64,000 bases of DNA from Gammaproteobacteria bacterium UBA4421 (lineage in GTDB: Bacteria; Pseudomonadota; Gammaproteobacteria; Pseudomonadales; Azotimanducaceae): the NCBI GenBank assembly GCA_002389675.1, contig DGQF01000055.1:1-64000 (forward strand), in the 5' to 3' direction. The translations under genes and the position numbers were made by a program. Shown one piece after another: positions 22,975-33,100 of this stretch. Below the pieces are notes generated by a model. It searched no databases. It had not been told where the DNA came from and saw nothing but the letters and a program-made list of their open reading frames with translations. Position 1 is the first letter of the stretch; every line of letters starts with the position of its first letter.

Positions 22975-25308
22975 TTACGGCTGCGGTTTGAGCAAGCCAG
23001 GAAGCGCCACTGAGAAAACGTCCGCCAGCTCATTTGCGAAAGTGAACGTGAGGTCTTCGCTCACGGAGTCGGGCAGTTGGGTCAAATCAGTCTGGTTGTC
23101 TCTGGGAATTACAAGGTGTGTGAATCCGGCTCTGTGGGCGGCCAAAACTTTCTCTTTTATGCCGCCAACAGGTAGAACCAGCCCAGTAAGTGTGAGTTCG
23201 CCGGTCATTGCAACTCGGCTATCGACGGGGTGCTGGCTATAAGCTGAAGCAATTGCCGTGGCTATGGTGACGCCTGCGGATGGTCCGTCTTTGGGTACTG
23301 CGCCTGCGGGCACATGGATATGTACGCCATGCGCTTCTATGTCTTGTGGGTCAATGCCTAACTGCGAGCAGATTCGCCATATGTAGCTGCGGGCGGTTTT
23401 CGCCGATTCTTGCATGACTTGACCGAGTTGCCCGGTAAGGATGATGTTTTCCTCTTTGGGCATCAGGCTGGCCTCGACATATAACACGTCTCCGCCGGAC
23501 TCGGTCCATGCTAATCCCGCGGCAACCCCCTGTTGTTGTGTGTCGCGATGGGCTTCGCGATTAAATTTTTCGGGTCCCAGGAAAGCTTCTAGATCGCTCG
23601 GTGCGATGACCCGGTCATTGCGATCACCCTCTACGACCTGACGGGCACGCTTGCGCGAAATTTTTGCGATCATCCGGTCCAGCTCTCGCACGCCAGCTTC
23701 GCGCGTATAGTTCCGGATGATTTGCTTGATTGCGGCTTCGTTGATGTTCACCTGAGCGATGGTTAGCCCCGCTGCTGTTTGCTGACGTGGTACCAGGTAG
23801 GTGGTGCAAATGGCTTGTTTTTCAAGATCTGAATATCCGCTAACCCAGATGATCTCCATGCGGTCGAGTAAAGGTCGGGCGATCCCGTCAATCGTATTGG
23901 CTGTTGCAATAAACATGACCTGAGATAAGTCGTAAGGTTGATTGAGGTAATTGTCGCGAAAGGAGTGGTTTTGCGCTGGATCGAGAATCTCCATCAGTGC
24001 TGCCGAGGGGTCTCCTCTGAAGTCTTGCCCCAACTTGTCCAACTCATCGAGCATAATCACAGGATTGGTCACCTCTGCTCGGCGCATACTTTGCAAAACC
24101 CGACCAGGCATTGCGCCAATATAGGTTCTGCGATGTCCGCGTAATTCGGCCTCGTCATGCAGGCCGCCCAAACTAAAGCGTTCAAATTTTCGATTCATCG
24201 CCCGTGCGATGGATTGCCCTAGCGAAGTTTTACCCACACCGGGAGGTCCGACCAAGCAGATAATAGGGGCTTTGGATGCAGGGTTGAGCTGCATGACAGC
24301 GAGCGCATCTAGAATTCTTGTTTTGACCTCTGTGAGCCCATAATGATCTTCGTCCAAAACCGTCTTGGCGTGATTAAGGTCGAGATTGTCGACGGTGCAG
24401 GCGTGCCAGGGTAATTCGGCAACCCACTCCAGATAGCTGCGCGCCATTTGATAATCAGGGGCGTTGGTAGACAATCTGGAAAAGCGTCGTAATTCGCGCT
24501 CAATGTCTTTGCTGACGGGCTCAGGTAGTTGCGCTTGCGCCAATTGTGCTTTGATTTCAGTCAGGTCCTCGTCTTCACGGTCTTCGCCCAAGGCCTGCTC
24601 AATGGCGTGCTTTTGTTGGCGCAAAACGTGCTGGCGTTGCTGTTGTTCGATGTCGTCCCGAGCTTTTTCGGCTATTTCTCGGCGCAGTTCCGTGACCCGT
24701 AATTCATGACTCAACACTGAGTTGATCTGTTGCATCAGCGTCAGTGGAGTGTCGCAGTCCAGTATTGCTTGTTGGTGTGTCAAGGTTAGGTTCGCAAGCG
24801 AGGCAATCCGATACATTTGCTCGATGGGGTCGGTTAGATGGCCCACCAGTTGTTGGTAGATCTGATCGCCGTTTTCAGGGTCGAATAGGCGCGCAATACT
24901 TTGCGCGAGTTCGCGGTTCACGCGCACGAACGCGTCGATCTCGGTTTGATCGGGGTCGTCTTGGAGCGTCAGCAGTGGCAGGGTTTCAACGGAAGCGCGC
25001 AAGAAATCTTCATTGATGATGTCTGCTATGAGTCTGACGCGTTGATCTCCTTGTACGATGACCTGACTACCCTCGTCTCGTTTTTCTACGCGGTTCAGTG
25101 TCACGACCGTGCCCACTTCATGGAGATCTGCGAAGCTCGGCTCGGCTATATTGGGATCTTTCTGTGCAACGGCAACAAAGGGTTTGCCATCTTCAAGTGC
25201 GGCCTTTACGGCAGCCATTGAGCGACTGCGCCCAACGGCCAAAGGCACAACAATTTGTGGAAAGACGACAATGTCTTTGAGTGGCAGCACGGGCAGATTC
25301 TGTAACAT
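22975..25308 (-). CDS. lon: ATP-dependent protease Lon (LonA)
   Basis: Lon protease of 777 aa, which degrades misfolded and regulatory proteins in the cytoplasm. It has an N-terminal substrate domain beginning MLQNLPVLPLKDIVVFPQI, an AAA+ module with Walker A GPPGVGKTS and Walker B VIMLDELDK, and a C-terminal peptidase with Ser677 in PKDGPSAG and Lys718 in GGIKEKV. ATG 25308 fits the family start; a GTG at 25368 would add 20 basic residues (RRFARRHNRR) not typical of Lon. A CLTIAQ-type heat-shock promoter was looked for upstream and not found. Confidence 0.93.
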   Translation of the reverse strand: MLQNLPVLPLKDIVVFPQIVVPLAVGRSRSMAAVKAALEDGKPFVAVAQKDPNIAEPSFADLHEVGTVVTLNRVEKRDEGSQVIVQGDQRVRLIADIINEDFLRASVETLPLLTLQDDPDQTEIDAFVRVNRELAQSIARLFDPENGDQIYQQLVGHLTDPIEQMYRIASLANLTLTHQQAILDCDTPLTLMQQINSVLSHELRVTELRREIAEKARDDIEQQQRQHVLRQQKHAIEQALGEDREDEDLTEIKAQLAQAQLPEPVSKDIERELRRFSRLSTNAPDYQMARSYLEWVAELPWHACTVDNLDLNHAKTVLDEDHYGLTEVKTRILDALAVMQLNPASKAPIICLVGPPGVGKTSLGQSIARAMNRKFERFSLGGLHDEAELRGHRRTYIGAMPGRVLQSMRRAEVTNPVIMLDELDKLGQDFRGDPSAALMEILDPAQNHSFRDNYLNQPYDLSQVMFIATANTIDGIARPLLDRMEIIWVSGYSDLEKQAICTTYLVPRQQTAAGLTIAQVNINEAAIKQIIRNYTREAGVRELDRMIAKISRKRARQVVEGDRNDRVIAPSDLEAFLGPEKFNREAHRDTQQQGVAAGLAWTESGGDVLYVEASLMPKEENIILTGQLGQVMQESAKTARSYIWRICSQLGIDPQDIEAHGVHIHVPAGAVPKDGPSAGVTIATAIASAYSQHPVDSRVAMTGELTLTGLVLPVGGIKEKVLAAHRAGFTHLVIPRDNQTDLTQLPDSVSEDLTFTFANELADVFSVALPGLLKPQP

Positions 25309-25446
25309 TCGTCGATTCTTTAGGCCAAAGATTGGGCGACGATTGTGACGGCGCGCGAAGCGTCTCACAAGTATGGGTTTTTCGTCTTCAGCCTGTATAG
25401 GCGCCCTGACACTGCAGGCTGAGATGGTTGTAGGTAATAGGCTGGA

Positions 25447-26508
25447 CTAGATAAGACCTTGTATTGCTGCGGCCTCCTCGCGAGTCAGCTCTGGAGAACC
25501 CAGCCATTGTCGGTTTGATCCACAACGTTTAAACCAATAATGCAGCCCCAGCAGGTCCGTGAACCCCATGCCACCATGGACCTCGGTTGCCGTTTTGGCC
25601 ACAAATTTGCCCACCTCCGACAGGTGTGCCTTGGTATGGCAGGCGGTCAGACGAGCTTCGTCGGGTAATTCGTTGGTGGCATGGGCGGCAAACCAAACCA
25701 TTGCGCGGCAGGGTTCGAGTTGAGCTGCCATTTCTGCACACATGTGCTTAACCGCCTGAAAACTGCCAATTGGGCGATTGAACTGCTCGCGCTGCTTGGC
25801 ATAGGCAACCGCTTGATCAAGCATGTTTTGTGCCGCACCTAGAGTGTCTGCGGCGAGCATGATTCGGCCGATATCCAGTGTTTGGAAAAACACGCTCGGG
25901 TTGTTGCTGACCAAGGTTGCTTGCGCGTTGGTATAGGTCAGTTCGACGGTTCGGCGAGTCTTGTCGATGGTTGTTAAATGCGTTCTGGAGAGTCCTGGCG
26001 CATTGGCACTGATCAAATAAAGATGTTGGTGAGCATCAGCCACTAAGTAGGCGTCTGCTTCGCTGTCGAAGGCGAATAACGATTTGCCGTTTATGTTTCC
26101 GCCGCTCACTTCAACTGCGGCGCCGGCGCGGCGGCCAATGGCTTCGTTAAACGCAATACCGATGCGGGTGGTGCCGCTCGCCAGTTCAGCGAGGAGTGTA
26201 TTGGTTGGGTCGGCAAGTTGCAGTGCCGTTGGCGCCATTACCGCGCTACCTAAAAATGGCCCCGGCGCGGCGTGATAGCCCAGAGCCTCGGCAACAATGG
26301 CGGCGTCTAGTGCGTTCATTGCGACGCCTCCAGCGTCTTCAGATATCAAGAGCCCGGAAACTCCCAATTCAGTCAAGCCTTGCCACAGGGCAGCATCTTC
26401 GCCGCCTGCGGCGTAATCGCGCACGGCGTTTAGCGATGCGTGGTCATCTAAAAAACGATTGACGTTGTCTTGGAGGAGAACTTGTTCCTCTGATAATCCG
26501 AATTGCAT
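25447..26508 (-). CDS. acyl-CoA dehydrogenase family protein
   Basis: FAD flavoprotein of 353 aa, second of a two-gene pair. Acyl-CoA dehydrogenase features are the N-terminal helix bundle (MQFGLSEEQVLLQDNVNRFL), the C-terminal helix RPIGSFQAVKHMCAEMA and EVHGGMGFTD. It is shorter than typical 380-400 aa members and its middle beta domain is divergent, as in the smaller subunit of heteromeric acyl-CoA dehydrogenases (for example steroid-side-chain enzymes). AAGGATT lies 6 nt before ATG 26508. With the upstream gene it probably forms an alpha2beta2-type complex. The substrate is unknown. Confidence 0.85.
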   Translation of the reverse strand: MQFGLSEEQVLLQDNVNRFLDDHASLNAVRDYAAGGEDAALWQGLTELGVSGLLISEDAGGVAMNALDAAIVAEALGYHAAPGPFLGSAVMAPTALQLADPTNTLLAELASGTTRIGIAFNEAIGRRAGAAVEVSGGNINGKSLFAFDSEADAYLVADAHQHLYLISANAPGLSRTHLTTIDKTRRTVELTYTNAQATLVSNNPSVFFQTLDIGRIMLAADTLGAAQNMLDQAVAYAKQREQFNRPIGSFQAVKHMCAEMAAQLEPCRAMVWFAAHATNELPDEARLTACHTKAHLSEVGKFVAKTATEVHGGMGFTDLLGLHYWFKRCGSNRQWLGSPELTREEAAAIQGLI

Positions 26509-26518
26509 TTGGTAATCC

Positions 26519-27712
26519 TTAAGCCGATTTCTCTATTTTCGGCTCCCGCGGCAGATCTAGGCCGCGTTCGCTGATGATGTTTTTTTGTATTTGTGAGGTG
26601 CCACCCCCAATAATCAGCCCTAGAAAATACATGTACTGGTTTTGCCAGCTTCCGCCGCTGCGAGTGTAGGGATTATCCTCGTATGATAATCCCACCTCGC
26701 CCATGATATCGATGGCCATACCCTCGAGATCATGGCGTAGCTCAGTGCCTTGGAGTTTCACAATCATTCTCGCCAAGCGTGCGTCTTGATCTTTGTTGAG
26801 CCGTGATGAAAGGATCCGAAGGTCGTTAAAGCGCATGGCCATGACCCTGCCTTGAAGTTGCATCAACCGGTCACGGTAGACGGGGTGATCGATAAGGCGG
26901 TTGCCACCGACGGTTTCTGTTTTCATCAGTTCGATCAACGCGTTCAGTCTGAGCAAAGTAGCGTTAGGATTGCCAAGAGAATCCCGTTCGTGGCTCAGTA
27001 CAGCGTTTGCAACTGCCCAGCCTTCACCGCGCTGGGCTACGATTTGCTGCTTAGGGACCCGAACGTCAGTGAAGAAGACTTCGTTGAAATTTGCCGCGCC
27101 AGTCATATCGATGAGCGGTCTGACCTCGATACCTGGTGTACTCATTTCGAACAAAAGAAATGAAATTCCTCGGTGTTTAGGTGCGTCGGGTTCTGTGCGC
27201 ACAAGGCAGAATATCCAGTCTGCCAATTGCGCAGTGCTGGTCCATATTTTTTGGCCATTGATGATCCATTCATCGCCATCAAGCACTGCGCTGGTGGTCA
27301 GGCTGGCAAGATCTGAACCCGCACCCGGTTCTGAATAACCTTGGCACCAGATCATTTCACCGTTGATGGTGGGTTTAATAAACTGTTCCTTTTGTGCTTG
27401 TGTACCCACTTCAAGCAGCGTCGGCACTAACATAGAAATACCCTGACCACCCAAGCCTGGGTTCAATCGTGCGTCAGCGAATTCTTCGGCGATGATCCGG
27501 CTGTGCAGCATATTTGGCGTGCCGCCGTAGCCCCCGTATTCTTTCGGAATGGTGCGGGCGGTATATCCGTTTTCAATTAACATTTTTTGCCATTGCAGCG
27601 CTTCGGGACTGCGTAATGCGGCATTTCGAGGTGACTTTTCGCCGTGTTCGGCGATGAAGCTGCGCACTGTTTGGCGAAACTCCTCATATTCTGGTCCAAA
27701 TGATAGATCCAT
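26519..27712 (-). CDS. acyl-CoA dehydrogenase family protein
   Basis: Acyl-CoA dehydrogenase of 397 aa that would introduce an alpha-beta double bond with FAD. Motifs are WCQGYSEPGAGSDLASL in the FAD/substrate loop, INGQKIWTSTAQLADW, and a C-terminal GEVGLSYEDNPYTRSGGSW. ATG 27712 has GAGGAG about 4 nt upstream, better than the in-frame ATG at 27745. The stop is 10 bp before the next acyl-CoA dehydrogenase gene, so the two are cotranscribed and probably form a heteromer. The gene is divergent from the dUTPase gene with a 203-bp spacer. Confidence 0.88.
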   Translation of the reverse strand: MDLSFGPEYEEFRQTVRSFIAEHGEKSPRNAALRSPEALQWQKMLIENGYTARTIPKEYGGYGGTPNMLHSRIIAEEFADARLNPGLGGQGISMLVPTLLEVGTQAQKEQFIKPTINGEMIWCQGYSEPGAGSDLASLTTSAVLDGDEWIINGQKIWTSTAQLADWIFCLVRTEPDAPKHRGISFLLFEMSTPGIEVRPLIDMTGAANFNEVFFTDVRVPKQQIVAQRGEGWAVANAVLSHERDSLGNPNATLLRLNALIELMKTETVGGNRLIDHPVYRDRLMQLQGRVMAMRFNDLRILSSRLNKDQDARLARMIVKLQGTELRHDLEGMAIDIMGEVGLSYEDNPYTRSGGSWQNQYMYFLGLIIGGGTSQIQKNIISERGLDLPREPKIEKSA

Positions 27713-27915
27713 TGGCTCCTCGGATTCGGTTTGAATTTTTTTCACTGCAGAACTTAACCTGCAAGAAGGTGGCGACGCAACTGATCAAGTTAGGCTGCGG
27801 GTTGGTGGGTGAAAAGGCGGTTGCGCTTTGTAAGGTCTAATTATCTGCTGTTTTGGCCATAATCTGCAGAATAACCCATAATAGTGTTATCAAGGTGAGA
27901 CTACCGAAGGCTAAA

Positions 27916-28545
27916 ATGACACCGAAACATGTAAGTGAAATGCTTCAGACAATGACTGCCATGCAAACTGCCCATAATGAGCAGGTTCATCCGCAGTGGC
28001 GCACGCAAGGCTATGCCTACTATAGAGCCATCTGGGTTGAGTGCGCGGAGATGTTAGATCACTATGGCTGGAAGTGGTGGAAAAAGCAGACGCCTGATTT
28101 GAATCAGGTGAAACTGGAACTGGTTGATATTTGGCATTTTGGGCTCAGTGAGTTGATTCGTTCAAATCGGCTCGATGATCAGGTTGGTTTTGCTCTGAGC
28201 GAGGTTGACGCCGCAGCCGAACCTGATCCTGATGCACTTCGTCTAGCGATCGAGGCTTTGGCGGAATCGAGCTTGCGGACCCGGTCGTTTGAAATGGCGC
28301 CATTCATTGAGGCCATGAGTGCGCTGTCTTTGAGCGTGACGGAATTGTTCAAGCTCTATGTGGGGAAAAATGTGTTAAACCAATTTCGTCAGAACAACGG
28401 GTATAAAGACGGCAGTTATCGGAAAATATGGCAAGGTCGGGAAGACAACGAGCATCTGGTGGATCTTCTGGCCCGGTTGGACGTAGCCGCCAGCGAGGTT
28501 CCGAATGCCCTATACCGCCAGCTTGAAGCGATTTACGTCAGGTAA
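27916..28545 (+). CDS. dimeric all-alpha dUTP diphosphatase
   Basis: dUTPase of the dimeric, all-alpha NTP-PPase type (not trimeric Dut), 209 aa. It hydrolyses dUTP to dUMP, keeping uracil out of DNA. The metal-binding helices read YYRAIWVECAEMLDHYGWKWW and LELVDIWHFGLSELI, with E-x-x-x-D and E-x-x-D acidic pairs, and KNVLNQFRQNNGYKDGSY completes the substrate site. ATG 27916 has GAAGG 6 nt upstream. It is 15 bp before a MutT-like NUDIX gene, so the two probably form a nucleotide-pool cleaning unit. Confidence 0.87.
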   Translation: MTPKHVSEMLQTMTAMQTAHNEQVHPQWRTQGYAYYRAIWVECAEMLDHYGWKWWKKQTPDLNQVKLELVDIWHFGLSELIRSNRLDDQVGFALSEVDAAAEPDPDALRLAIEALAESSLRTRSFEMAPFIEAMSALSLSVTELFKLYVGKNVLNQFRQNNGYKDGSYRKIWQGREDNEHLVDLLARLDVAASEVPNALYRQLEAIYVR

Positions 28546-28560
28546 TACGGGGAGAACCGC

Positions 28561-29130
28561 ATGTCAGACGCGCGGCTGACGCTAAAAACGCCGTGGGTTG
28601 AGCGGTGGCAACCGCAATTTATCGGGACGCTCTTGTTTTTGTGCCGGGGTGACGAGGTTTTGCTTATTCATAAGAAAACCGGGCATGGTGCGGGTAGGGT
28701 AAATGGACCCGGTGGCAAGCTTGAACCAGGCGAGACGGTGGTCGCGGGAGCATGTCGTGAGGTTTACGAAGAGGTTGGTCTGCGGGTGCGCAACCCCCGG
28801 ATGGCTGCGGAAATGCGTTTTGTCGAGCGTCGAGGTCCTCAGTGGTTAGGGTTTGCCTTGGTTTCCTCGGATTTTTCAGGTCAATTGCGTGAAACGCTGG
28901 AAGCGAAGCCGTTTTGGTGTCCAATGGAGGATATTCCTTACCCTCTGATGTGGCCAGACGACCGGTTATGGCTGCCGTTTGTACTGAGCCGTCCTGCGCA
29001 GGCTGCGCCCTTTGTGATCAATTTGTTATTCGACGATGAAACCTTAGTTGCTCACGATTTTGCTGCATGTGATTCTATCTGGGAAGCGATTGTGGGCCCG
29101 CCCAAACGGGTCAACTGTTTGAAAGGATAA
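28561..29130 (+). CDS. MutT-like NUDIX hydrolase
   Basis: NUDIX hydrolase of 189 aa with a canonical Nudix box (GGKLEPGETVVAGACREVYEE, residues 52-72 or so) followed by VGL. NGPGGKLEPGE is typical of the MTH1-like 8-oxo-(d)GTP diphosphatases, which remove oxidised nucleotides. GGGGAG lies 6 nt before ATG 28561. The position directly behind a dUTPase supports a sanitising role; the exact substrate is inferred. Confidence 0.85.
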   Translation: MSDARLTLKTPWVERWQPQFIGTLLFLCRGDEVLLIHKKTGHGAGRVNGPGGKLEPGETVVAGACREVYEEVGLRVRNPRMAAEMRFVERRGPQWLGFALVSSDFSGQLRETLEAKPFWCPMEDIPYPLMWPDDRLWLPFVLSRPAQAAPFVINLLFDDETLVAHDFAACDSIWEAIVGPPKRVNCLKG

Positions 29131-29132
29131 CT

Positions 29133-30038
29133 ATGCGTATTGGTATCTCTGTTTGTTCTAATTATCAAATCGATGACCCCCGCGAGGGCGCTCGTCGTAT
29201 GGTGGAACGCACACGCGCCGCGCGTTTCGCTGATCTGGACAGTCTTTTTGTGGGTGATCACCATGTCACGCGTTCCCCGTATTATCAAAACACGGCTATC
29301 TTGGGTCGAATGTTGGCTGAATGGGGTACCAAGCCCGCCGGGGCTCTATATTTGCTGCCTTTATGGAATCCGGTGCTGTTGGCTGAGCAAATTGGCACGC
29401 TGGCGTCGATTATGCAGGGTCGTTTTATTTTGCAGTGTGGTTTAGGTGGCGATGCAAAGCAAAGTGCCGGTTTGGGTGTAAATTTCAAAAGTCGAGTGCC
29501 TATGTTTGAAGACAGCCTGGCCATTATGCAGGCCCTCTGGCGGGGTGAAAGAGTCACTCATGAGCGATTTTGGAATATTAATAAAGCCCAAATCAGTCCG
29601 TTGCCCGCGGAAGCCGTCGAGGTATGGGTGGGATCGAGCGCCCCTGCTGCGATTAATCGAACAGCACGCTTGGCGGAGGGTTGGATTGCGTCTCCGGCAT
29701 TGGATTTGCAGGCTGCGACGCGGCAGCTTAACCAATATCGCCAGGCCTGTGCGGAGCATAGCCGCGTGCCGCGTGCCGCTGCAGTGCGTCGAGATATCTA
29801 TATTGGCGCCAACTCGCAGCAAGCCGCTAAAGTCAAAGCGCAGTTTGTGCAGCGCGATTATCGCGGATTTGCACCGGAAGCTCTGATGGTCGGATCGGTC
29901 AATGAGGTTGCCGACCTGATGGGTGGGTTTGCGCAAGCGGGTTATACCGATGTCATTGTTCGTAATTTGCACGATGATCAAGGGCATGCGCTGGCCACGA
30001 TAGAGCGATTGGCGGACGTCAAGCGTCAGTTGGATTAG
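29133..30038 (+). CDS. LLM class (luciferase-like) flavin oxidoreductase
   Basis: TIM-barrel enzyme of 301 aa of the bacterial-luciferase/F420-dependent reductase family. Family features include the start MRIGISVCSNYQIDDP, LDSLFVGDHHVT, a GRFILQCGLGGD motif and EVWVGSSAPAAI in the second half. Cofactor (FMN or F420) is not decided by sequence alone. AAAGGA is 6 nt before ATG 29133, and only 2 bp separate it from the NUDIX gene. It lies 83 bp before the fused acyl-CoA carboxylase. Confidence 0.82.
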   Translation: MRIGISVCSNYQIDDPREGARRMVERTRAARFADLDSLFVGDHHVTRSPYYQNTAILGRMLAEWGTKPAGALYLLPLWNPVLLAEQIGTLASIMQGRFILQCGLGGDAKQSAGLGVNFKSRVPMFEDSLAIMQALWRGERVTHERFWNINKAQISPLPAEAVEVWVGSSAPAAINRTARLAEGWIASPALDLQAATRQLNQYRQACAEHSRVPRAAAVRRDIYIGANSQQAAKVKAQFVQRDYRGFAPEALMVGSVNEVADLMGGFAQAGYTDVIVRNLHDDQGHALATIERLADVKRQLD

Positions 30039-30121
30039 AGTCACTGGCGTCATGGTTCAACGGTATTCGCTGCGCAGGAATCAAAACAGCCTGCATGGGC
30101 CAAGTAAGTAAAAGGGGAAAA

Positions 30122-33100
30122 ATGAAAAATCTGTTGATTGCCAATCGAGGCGAAATTGCGATTCGAATAGCCATAGCGGCACAGGACTTGGGTATCCACA
30201 CCACGGCTATTTTTGCGCAGGATGATGCGGATTCTTTGCACGTTCGCCGTGCCGATTCTGCCGCTGCTCTGCAGGGCAGGGGTGTGAGTGCTTACTTAGA
30301 CCAAGCGCAAATTATCGCCGTTGCTCGATCTCAAGGGTGTGATGCCATCCATCCTGGATATGGTTTTCTCAGTGAAAATAGTGAATTTGCAGACGCCGTG
30401 GTGGCGGCAGGGTTGTGTTTTGTGGGTCCGGATGGCGCTGCTTTGAAGACCTTTGGTGATAAAGCTAAAGCGCGAGCGTTGGCAGAAAGTATTGGCGTTC
30501 CAGTGCTTGCAGGTCTGTCTAAAGCGGTCAGCCTAGCTGAGGCCGAAGCTTTTTTTGAGCAGCATTCTGATACCGGCATGATCATTAAAGCGCTGCACGG
30601 TGGGGGCGGCCGCGGCATGCGTGTTGTGCGCGAAATGGATGATGTGGCGCCTGCATTTGCGCGTGCGGGTTCTGAGGCTAAAGCGGCATTTGGTTCGGAA
30701 TTACTTTATGTTGAACAATTTGTCTCGCGTGCCAAGCATATTGAAGTGCAGGTGATTGGCGATGGCAGTGGTCAGGTCAGTCATATCTGGGAACGCGAAT
30801 GCAGCGCGCAGCGACGGCACCAGAAATTGGTGGAGATCGCGCCAAGCCCGACCCTTGAAAGTGAGGTTCGGGCAAAGTTGTGTGCCGCAGCAGTGGCTTT
30901 GGGGGAAGCCGTTCGCTACAGCGGTTTGGGCACCGTAGAGTTTTTGCTTGATGTGGATACACAGGCCTTTTATTTCATGGAGGCCAATGCGCGTTTGCAG
31001 GTGGAGCATACCGTGACGGAGGCGGTCACGGGCATTGATCTGGTGCAGGCGCAAATCCAAGTCGCCGATGGCGTGATGCTTTCGGAACTGCATTTGGCAC
31101 AGGCGGATATCCCCAAACCTAGGGGTTTTGCGCTCCAATTGCGCGTTAATATGGAAAGTATGGATGCTGATGGAGGCGTAAAACCGGCAGGCGGTCGTCT
31201 ACAGACGTTTGAGGTCCCCACAGGTCCGGGATTACGGACAGATACCTGTGGTTACAGCGGGTATGTCACTAACCCGAATTATGATTCTTTGCTCGCCAAA
31301 TTAATTGTGGCAAACGCCTCAGGTGAGTTTGCAGACGTCTTGCGGCGCGCGAGAAGAGCGCTGCAAGATTTCACTATCCAAGGTGTGGCGACAAACCTTG
31401 CTTTTCTGGAGCGACTGATTAGTCATCCTGAATTCGTCGCGGGGCAATTGACGACAGGTTTTGTTGACGCAAATGTCCGTGATCTGGTCCGTGATGATGC
31501 CGGCGAGCGGGGCGGTGCGACCCCTAATGATGGTGCTTTGGCAGGTGCTCGGATAGATCCAGCTGACCCTCTTGCTGTTCTGGAACACGGTAAAAGCGGC
31601 GTCCTCGATGGTGTCACTGGGGCTTCGGTATTGCAGTTGGTAAGCGATGATTTGCCGCCGGGTACAGTGGCAATTGCGGCACCGATGCAAGGCACAGTTG
31701 TGGCTTATTCCGTGCAGCCTGGAGACGAAGTATTTGTGGGTAAACAAGTGCTAATTATGGAAGCCATGAAAATGGAGCACGAAGTCCGTGCGAGCGTCAG
31801 CGGCATTGTAAAACGTTTGGGAGTGATTGCTGGAGATGCGGTATTTGAAGGTCATCCCTTGATTTATTTGGATGAGCAAGACGTCGCAGTCGGTGATGAA
31901 GAAGACCGAGACGTATTAGATCTGGATTATATTCGCCCGGATTTGCAGGAGGTTTTGGAACGAAAAGCGGCGGGATACGATGAGAGCCGCCCTGAAGCTG
32001 TGGACAAACGCCATGCCAAAGGGCATCGAACGGCGCGTGAAAATTTAGCGGACCTGTGTGATGAAGGCTCGTTTGTTGAGTACGGCTCGGTAGTGATTGC
32101 TGGCCAGCGTCGCCGGCGTTCGATTGACGATCTGATTAAAAATACCACCGGTGACGGAATGGTGTGTGGACTCGGGCAGATTAACGGGCGTTTGTTTTCG
32201 CCTGATAAAGCGCGCAGCTTGATTATGTCATACGACTACATGGTGCTGGCCGGCACCCAGGGGATGAAAAATCACGCCAAAAAAGACCGTATGTTTGAAT
32301 TGGCAGAACACTACCGGTTGCCGACGGTCCTGTTTGCTGAGGGTGGTGGCGGCCGCCCCGGAGATACCGACGGTTCTGGTGTTGCGGGTTTAGATTGTTG
32401 GGCCTTCACTTATTTTGCGCGGTTGTCTGGTTTGGTGCCAATTGTAGGTATTACCACCGGACGTTGTTTCGCGGGGAACGCGGTTCTGCTGGGTTGTTGT
32501 GATGTGATTATTGCCACGCAAGACGCCAACATCGGTATTGGCGGGCCGGCGATGATTGAAGGCGGCGGACTGGGTATTTTTCGTCCGGAAGAAGTCGGTC
32601 CCATGGACGTACAAGTGGAAAACGGGGTGGTTGATATTGCTGTTAAAGACGAGGCCGAAGCGGTTGCCAAGGCCAAGCAATACTTATCTTATTTTCAGGG
32701 TGCGGTCACAGCATGGCAGGCGCCAGATGCCCGTAAGCTGCGCTTTGTGGTCCCGGAAAACCGGCTGCGGTACTACGATATGCGCGAAGTGATCCAAGGC
32801 ATAGCGGATATCGATTCGGTTTTAGAGCTGCGTGAACATTGGGGTATTGGCATCATCACCTGTTTCATACGGGTAGAGGGACGACCACTTGGGGTGATCG
32901 CTAATAATCCGGCGCATCTATCCGGGGCCATCGATGCCGATGGCGCAGATAAAGGCACCCGGTTTATGCAACTGTGTGATGCGTTTGATATCCCGCTGCT
33001 GTCGCTGTGTGACTGCCCGGGCATTATGGTGGGGCCAGAAATTGAAAAGACCGCGGTCGTGCGACATGCCGCGCGTATGTTCGTGACCAGTGCCAATGTG

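Noticed and set aside
25309..25446. heat-shock (sigma32) promoter for lon
   Set aside because: Looked for CTTGAAA and CCCCATNT with proper spacing in the leader; only a poor CTTG-like match was found.
29442..30053. 203-aa antisense ORF opposite the luciferase-like gene
   Set aside because: No family resemblance; the plus-strand gene has a clear SD and family motifs.
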